NCBI RefSeq assembly: GCF_022581195.2
Contig: NC_061463.1
Span: 3,224,001-3,288,000 of the forward strand
Source: Helicoverpa zea
Lineage: Eukaryota; Arthropoda; Insecta; Lepidoptera; Noctuidae
DNA length: 64,000 nt
Direction of reading: 5' to 3'
Shown: piece by piece, positions 59,797 through 64,000 of the stretch
How the letters are laid out: every line of letters starts with the position of its first letter
Position numbering within the stretch: the first letter of the stretch is position 1
Notes under the pieces: model-generated
Seen by the model: only the letters and a program-made list of their open reading frames with translations
What the model was told of the DNA's origin: nothing
The model's database searches: none
Program-made: the position numbers and the translations under genes

Positions 59797-60369
59797 ATCA
59801 TGTATGTAAATAAGCCAAGTACAAAAAAAATACAATTTCAAAGAGTGGACACGAAATATCTGCAAAAAAACATCAAACTTGCAACCACCAGAAAAATGTC
59901 ACTCATAAAATTCTCCTAGACGTCCATTTTGAAAATTGGAAACAGTCGCGGAAGCTGTACAGTATAAATCTCTCGGCCCACGTGAGTCGTAACACAGAAA
60001 TTTTTCTCTGAATTTACACTAAATCGAACATGAAGGTTGAGCTCAAATTGAAAACAGTCGACTTTGGCTCGTTATACAGCCGACTCCACCATTTATCTTC
60101 ATTCCGTCTTTCAATGGAATTGCCGGCGACGTTGCCCGCAACTCAAACGGTGGAACTACTTATTATTTTGAACAGTACAGCTTAACGATTGGAGCAGCGC
60201 ACCTGCCTGCGTGCCTTTGCCAGAACTTGGCCTGTCTTTGACTTCGTTTTTTTTTCAAATATTCAAACTAAAGTTTTGGGAGGCATTGTGGAACTATGCG
60301 CAGTTCTGTCACTGATCATTTAACACAGGGCTCACAAAACTTCAATTCTGGGAGCTATTTCGGCTTTTT
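59797..60369. other. stretch without recognised gene
   Basis: Moderately GC-rich in places (60060-60230), but no coding region recognised. Confidence 0.45.
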
Positions 60370-60661
60370 ACCGTTGGTTTTAGTTAGACACCAATGACTG
60401 TGTTTCGGATGGCACGTTAAACTGTAGGTCCCGGCTGTCATTGAACATCCTTGGCAGTCGTTACGGGTAGTCAGAAGCCAGTAAGTCTGACACCAGTCTA
60501 ACCAAGGGGTATCGGGTTGCCCGGGTAACTGGGTTGAGGAGGTCAGATAGGCAGTCGCTTCTTGTAAAGCACTGGTACTCAGCTGAATCCGGTTAGACTG
60601 GAAGCCGACCCCAACATAGTTTGGGAAAAGGCTCGGAGGATGATGACCGTTGGTTTTAGTT
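60370..60661 (+). mobile_element. 5'-truncated LINE 3' end with 16-bp target-site duplication
   Basis: Insert 60386-60645 begins AGACACCAATGACTGTGTTT, continues through GGATGGCACGTTAAACTGTA and GTCCCGGCTGTCATTGAACA, and ends GGCTCGGAGGATGATG. Exact ACCGTTGGTTTTAGTT lies at 60370-60385 and 60646-60661. It is almost identical to the shorter insert at 43874-44080. Only untranslated 3' sequence is present. The tail is a GATGATG type rather than poly(A), suggesting an RTE- or CR1-like tail preference. Confidence 0.9.
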
Positions 60662-63600
60662 CAAATAACATGTGACTTTTAGCTTTATCTTTTATAACTG
60701 GTCTTTTATTTTCTAGAAAAGCCATCATCCTTTTTGCTTCAAATCGCACAATTTACACAGACTTTATTGTTTTCCAGAGCACAACGAAATTCCTCTTAAT
60801 TCTCTATAAGCCTTGATACCGTGATTGAACCTCACTCCCTACTCAAAGAACCCATATAATATTAATTTGTGGCTATTACATAGGTCTTCGTGATTAACCG
60901 TATCGTGTATCGTTTAGTTGTTTCCCCAGGGGTATGGCTCCATCGGAATTCTAAGAAGTTCTGCTTTAACCTGATTGCAGAAGAGGGGAAAGGGTAAATG
61001 GTACAGATAGTTCATTTCTAGTGTACGTTAGTGAGGTTTTAAGATGTTTGCTAGTGTCCTCGTGTGTGGTATTGGTTCTTCTGACATCGATTTCAGTATA
61101 AGAGTAAATCGTCTTAGAGGGAGGTGACTCTGGGAATTAAGAAATCCTAGTATAGGTACTAGGATTTCATAATTACTTTTACTCGGACTCCTTTGCTTCG
61201 AATCAGCCACAAGCTGATTGTAAGGACATAACATTATTGATATTGTTGTCATGTCATGTACCTAATGTCAAGGTTGGTAAATAACATCAGGTGCCATAAG
61301 AATTAAAGAACTAGACAAATGACTACCACCCACTATCCATAGTGTATTTTATGTTTACCCATTACCTTTTGAGTGATCATGATAATAGTAGAAGGACTCA
61401 AAGTTATGAACATTTGTAATGTTACAGGATTTTTTTTCGAATGTCTTTTAAAATACTGCATATAAGGATGAAAATTCCAAACAGCATAAAAGCAAAACTG
61501 AAACATTAGAGCAGTATTTCGTGCATCGGTAAGTAAATAACTGAGTGTCGGTTTGGCAAGCTTTGCTGGTGTATTTGAGAGCGTCGCCAAATATCCTCGC
61601 ATATAACAGCAAAGTGTTTCGGAATCGTCAGGAACTCTTAAAGGTTGGCAGGCGAACCCTGAAGTTGAAACACGTTTATGGGTTATGTGTTTGACGTTTA
61701 AACTGTATTAAAATGGCTTTGGGTATCGAATTCCTTTGGCATCGATGGTGAGATTCGATTATCTCTTCACCTTGTGGGGTGTAGTCAGTGATATAAAGCC
61801 CATGGTCCTATGGCACAAAAAAGTCTTATGCTCAATTTACCCTCTCATGTTCACCATTGTTCGTTTTTTGTTCCGAATCGACACTAGCATCTACTTACCC
61901 TCTTCAAAGTTTAATGACACTTCTATATAGGTATGTGTCATTGAACCCGATCATTATCGTCGTACTCTGTTATTAAATACGAGTTCAATATTTTCAAGGC
62001 CAATTTGTCTTCGGAACGGAAAACCATTCTCCTACACATTACGTATATGTGAAGAAACATTTTGATACGAAATTGTTTAACAAGGGAAGTCCTGGAGTCG
62101 AATAAACTTCATGTTTAAGTTAGGCGTTAACTAAAATGTTCCCACGGTCTCAGATTATGTTAAATTAGAGTGGAATAATTTCAGTGTGTAGATATGAGTA
62201 GGTACTTATTTATTATTGGGGGAATTGAAGCAGGTTTCAAATAAGGGAGATAAAATCTGCGAAAGTTTGGGATATATTGAAAGGTTTCCAAATAAGTTTC
62301 CAGATTATAAACTTTTCGCAAATTAAAACATTATTTGAGCTAACCTCGAAATATCGAACACAGCGAACCAGCTATCAATCAAAAACACACTGCACTCGAC
62401 AACTGATCTTCAACGCAAAATTTAACATTGACATACAGACACGTCACGCTAACTTCGATAATCGATTTCGGAAGCCTCGACTCGATAATTAACTCCTGTA
62501 TAGCTATTAATTACTGCATGATATAGCAAAGAGCATCCCTAGTACAGGGACAAAATGACAAGCGCGGAGATGCCATAACAGAACTCCTCTTAGAAAGCAG
62601 CGCGCCAAAATGCGGGGGACGAGGAGCATTACTATCTCAGATCTTATATGCTTCCTTTGGAACCCACCCATTTTTGCAATTACAAAAATTGATGGCAAAT
62701 GTCCCAAAGAACCCAAACTCCTTTTAGGTCACTCGTAACTGATCGTGTCATGCCCACCGTATTTATTTGCGCCTGACCTGCATTATAGCTTCTCCGCTCA
62801 TCTTTCCTTACTCCGTAGTCTGCAGTTAATTAGTGTTGTAACAGATAGTAGAGATGTTTCCGGTCGTCATCAGATTGTAGGATGCGGTCACAATTACGAT
62901 AATGCAGCGGCGACAATAGCTTGACATTGCCAAGCTTGCTCGTGAAAAATAGGGCTGCTTTGTCCCCTTTGTGACCAAGCGATAAGCGATCGGATGCATC
63001 GATAAGACTCGGATTATAAGCCATTTTGGGGCAGTTTTAAGCGCACCTTGAGGTAGGTTTTACGGAATATTGAGGGGGTTAAATAATTAGCTGAGGTTCG
63101 TGTTGCTTAATATTAAAGAATTATGCTTCTTTTGAAGATACTTTAAGAATCACATGATGAGTTGGCGCTTGATTTGTGTAATACTTTTCTGAAACGGCCA
63201 CTGTAAACACAACGAATATAAATAAATATTCCAATATTTCGAATTTCAGAAAGCTGTCATCGAAACCTGTTGAGGTGTGAAGAAAATAAATATTTAATAT
63301 TTTCCACAATTTTGTCATCGATGTAACACTACAAATTACTGTCTACGCATGACAAAAGACGCCACTAACGGCCCTTGACGAAATTGGAAGGTGTACTTAA
63401 AAACTGATGGTTATTATAATTACATTAGGAGTCAGGCACATACTGGTGGAATGATTGATGAACCCACGGTTAATAATACTCTTGTACACCCAATTCACAA
63501 GCACAAAATTCCTAATATTAACGAAATCTGTAAAGACTAATACCAAGCTTTGAGTTGAAAATTCGTACACTAGGGAAATTTAGAGCCGTGTTCTATGCTA

Positions 63601-64000
63601 TAATTAATTAAATTAAGGAAACTTGAAGATTTGGTTTTCAGGATACGATATCTACTTAAAATATATTCAGTTCTACATGTTAAACGTGACCTAAAAACTT
63701 TAGAGGAAAATATTTGGTCTACGAAACGTGAACACTTAATTAGGGATCCACTTCGCGCGTTAAATGTCGGAATACTTTTCATGCTCTATCTCAACTCTGT
63801 GAAGATCGAGTGTAGTTCCTAGTTTGTATATTTTAATCATCTAAAATTATTCTTTGTTTTTAAAACGGTAGCATGGTTCCTTTTCTCTTTTATCCATCTT
63901 TTTTATTTTAGAACTTCTTCTCTATACTTCCTCATTAATCTCAGAAGGTTTTTTTAATTTCAATCTTTAGTGTCTATTCTACTTCACTCATATCTAAAGT
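60662..64000. other. stretch without recognised gene
   Basis: AT-rich to the end of the window. Frames of 60-90 codons on both strands (for example 61333-61602 minus, 63570-63822 on both strands) have no motifs and largely oppose one another. No repeat recognised. Confidence 0.45.

Noticed and set aside
59713..59919. 68-codon frame rich in TDRQ
   Set aside because: It is a translation of the ACAG microsatellite and its flank.

Overview
The window reads as an AT-rich animal nuclear genome, most likely from a moth or butterfly (Lepidoptera, possibly a noctuid). I base this on the repeats: a tRNA-derived SINE with a B-box-like block and a distal block typical of lepidopteran SINEs, LINE tails ending in GGATGATG, many short hairpin-forming MITEs, and the 'TTTGCCCGCGACTTCG' repeat with an ACAG microsatellite. 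These assignments come from memory of such repeats, not from a search. I see no intact host gene, no rRNA or tRNA gene, no CRISPR array and no bacterial operon. Most of the 64 kb looks intergenic or intronic, and nearly all short open frames are chance or lie opposite better explanations.

The one convincing coding region is 16600-18459 (+). It is a 5'-incomplete reverse transcriptase with palm motifs VDIKNAFN, CQQGDPLGP and YLDD, followed by a CCHC knuckle and a restriction-like PD-(D/E)XK-type endonuclease region. That layout fits an endonuclease-last non-LTR retrotransposon whose clade I cannot name. A perfect 54-bp inverted-repeat MITE (16290-16511) sits just upstream. A 101-bp second copy of the extreme 3' end of this coding region lies at 27733-27833. 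A possible decayed antisense coding fragment lies at 18649-19010.

Layout: 1-16.2 kb is mostly featureless, apart from a CpG-rich TIR element (2630-3053). 16.2-19 kb is the retroelement neighbourhood. 19-36 kb is sparse, with a few MITE, LINE and SINE remnants. 36-47 kb is repeat-rich: a SINE nested in an older repeat, a LINE-tail insertion with 16-bp target-site duplications, and a 160-bp-arm palindrome split by a SINE with a 13-bp duplication. 47-64 kb holds a GC-rich palindromic island, another SINE with a 15-bp duplication, a MITE, an ACAG-bearing repeat and a second LINE-tail insertion.

The elements do not form a pathway. Together they record layers of transposition: old degenerate copies, then copies with exact or near-exact target-site duplications that look younger. 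No previously undescribed system is firmly established. The best candidates for follow-up are the reverse transcriptase-endonuclease and the SINE-interrupted palindrome.
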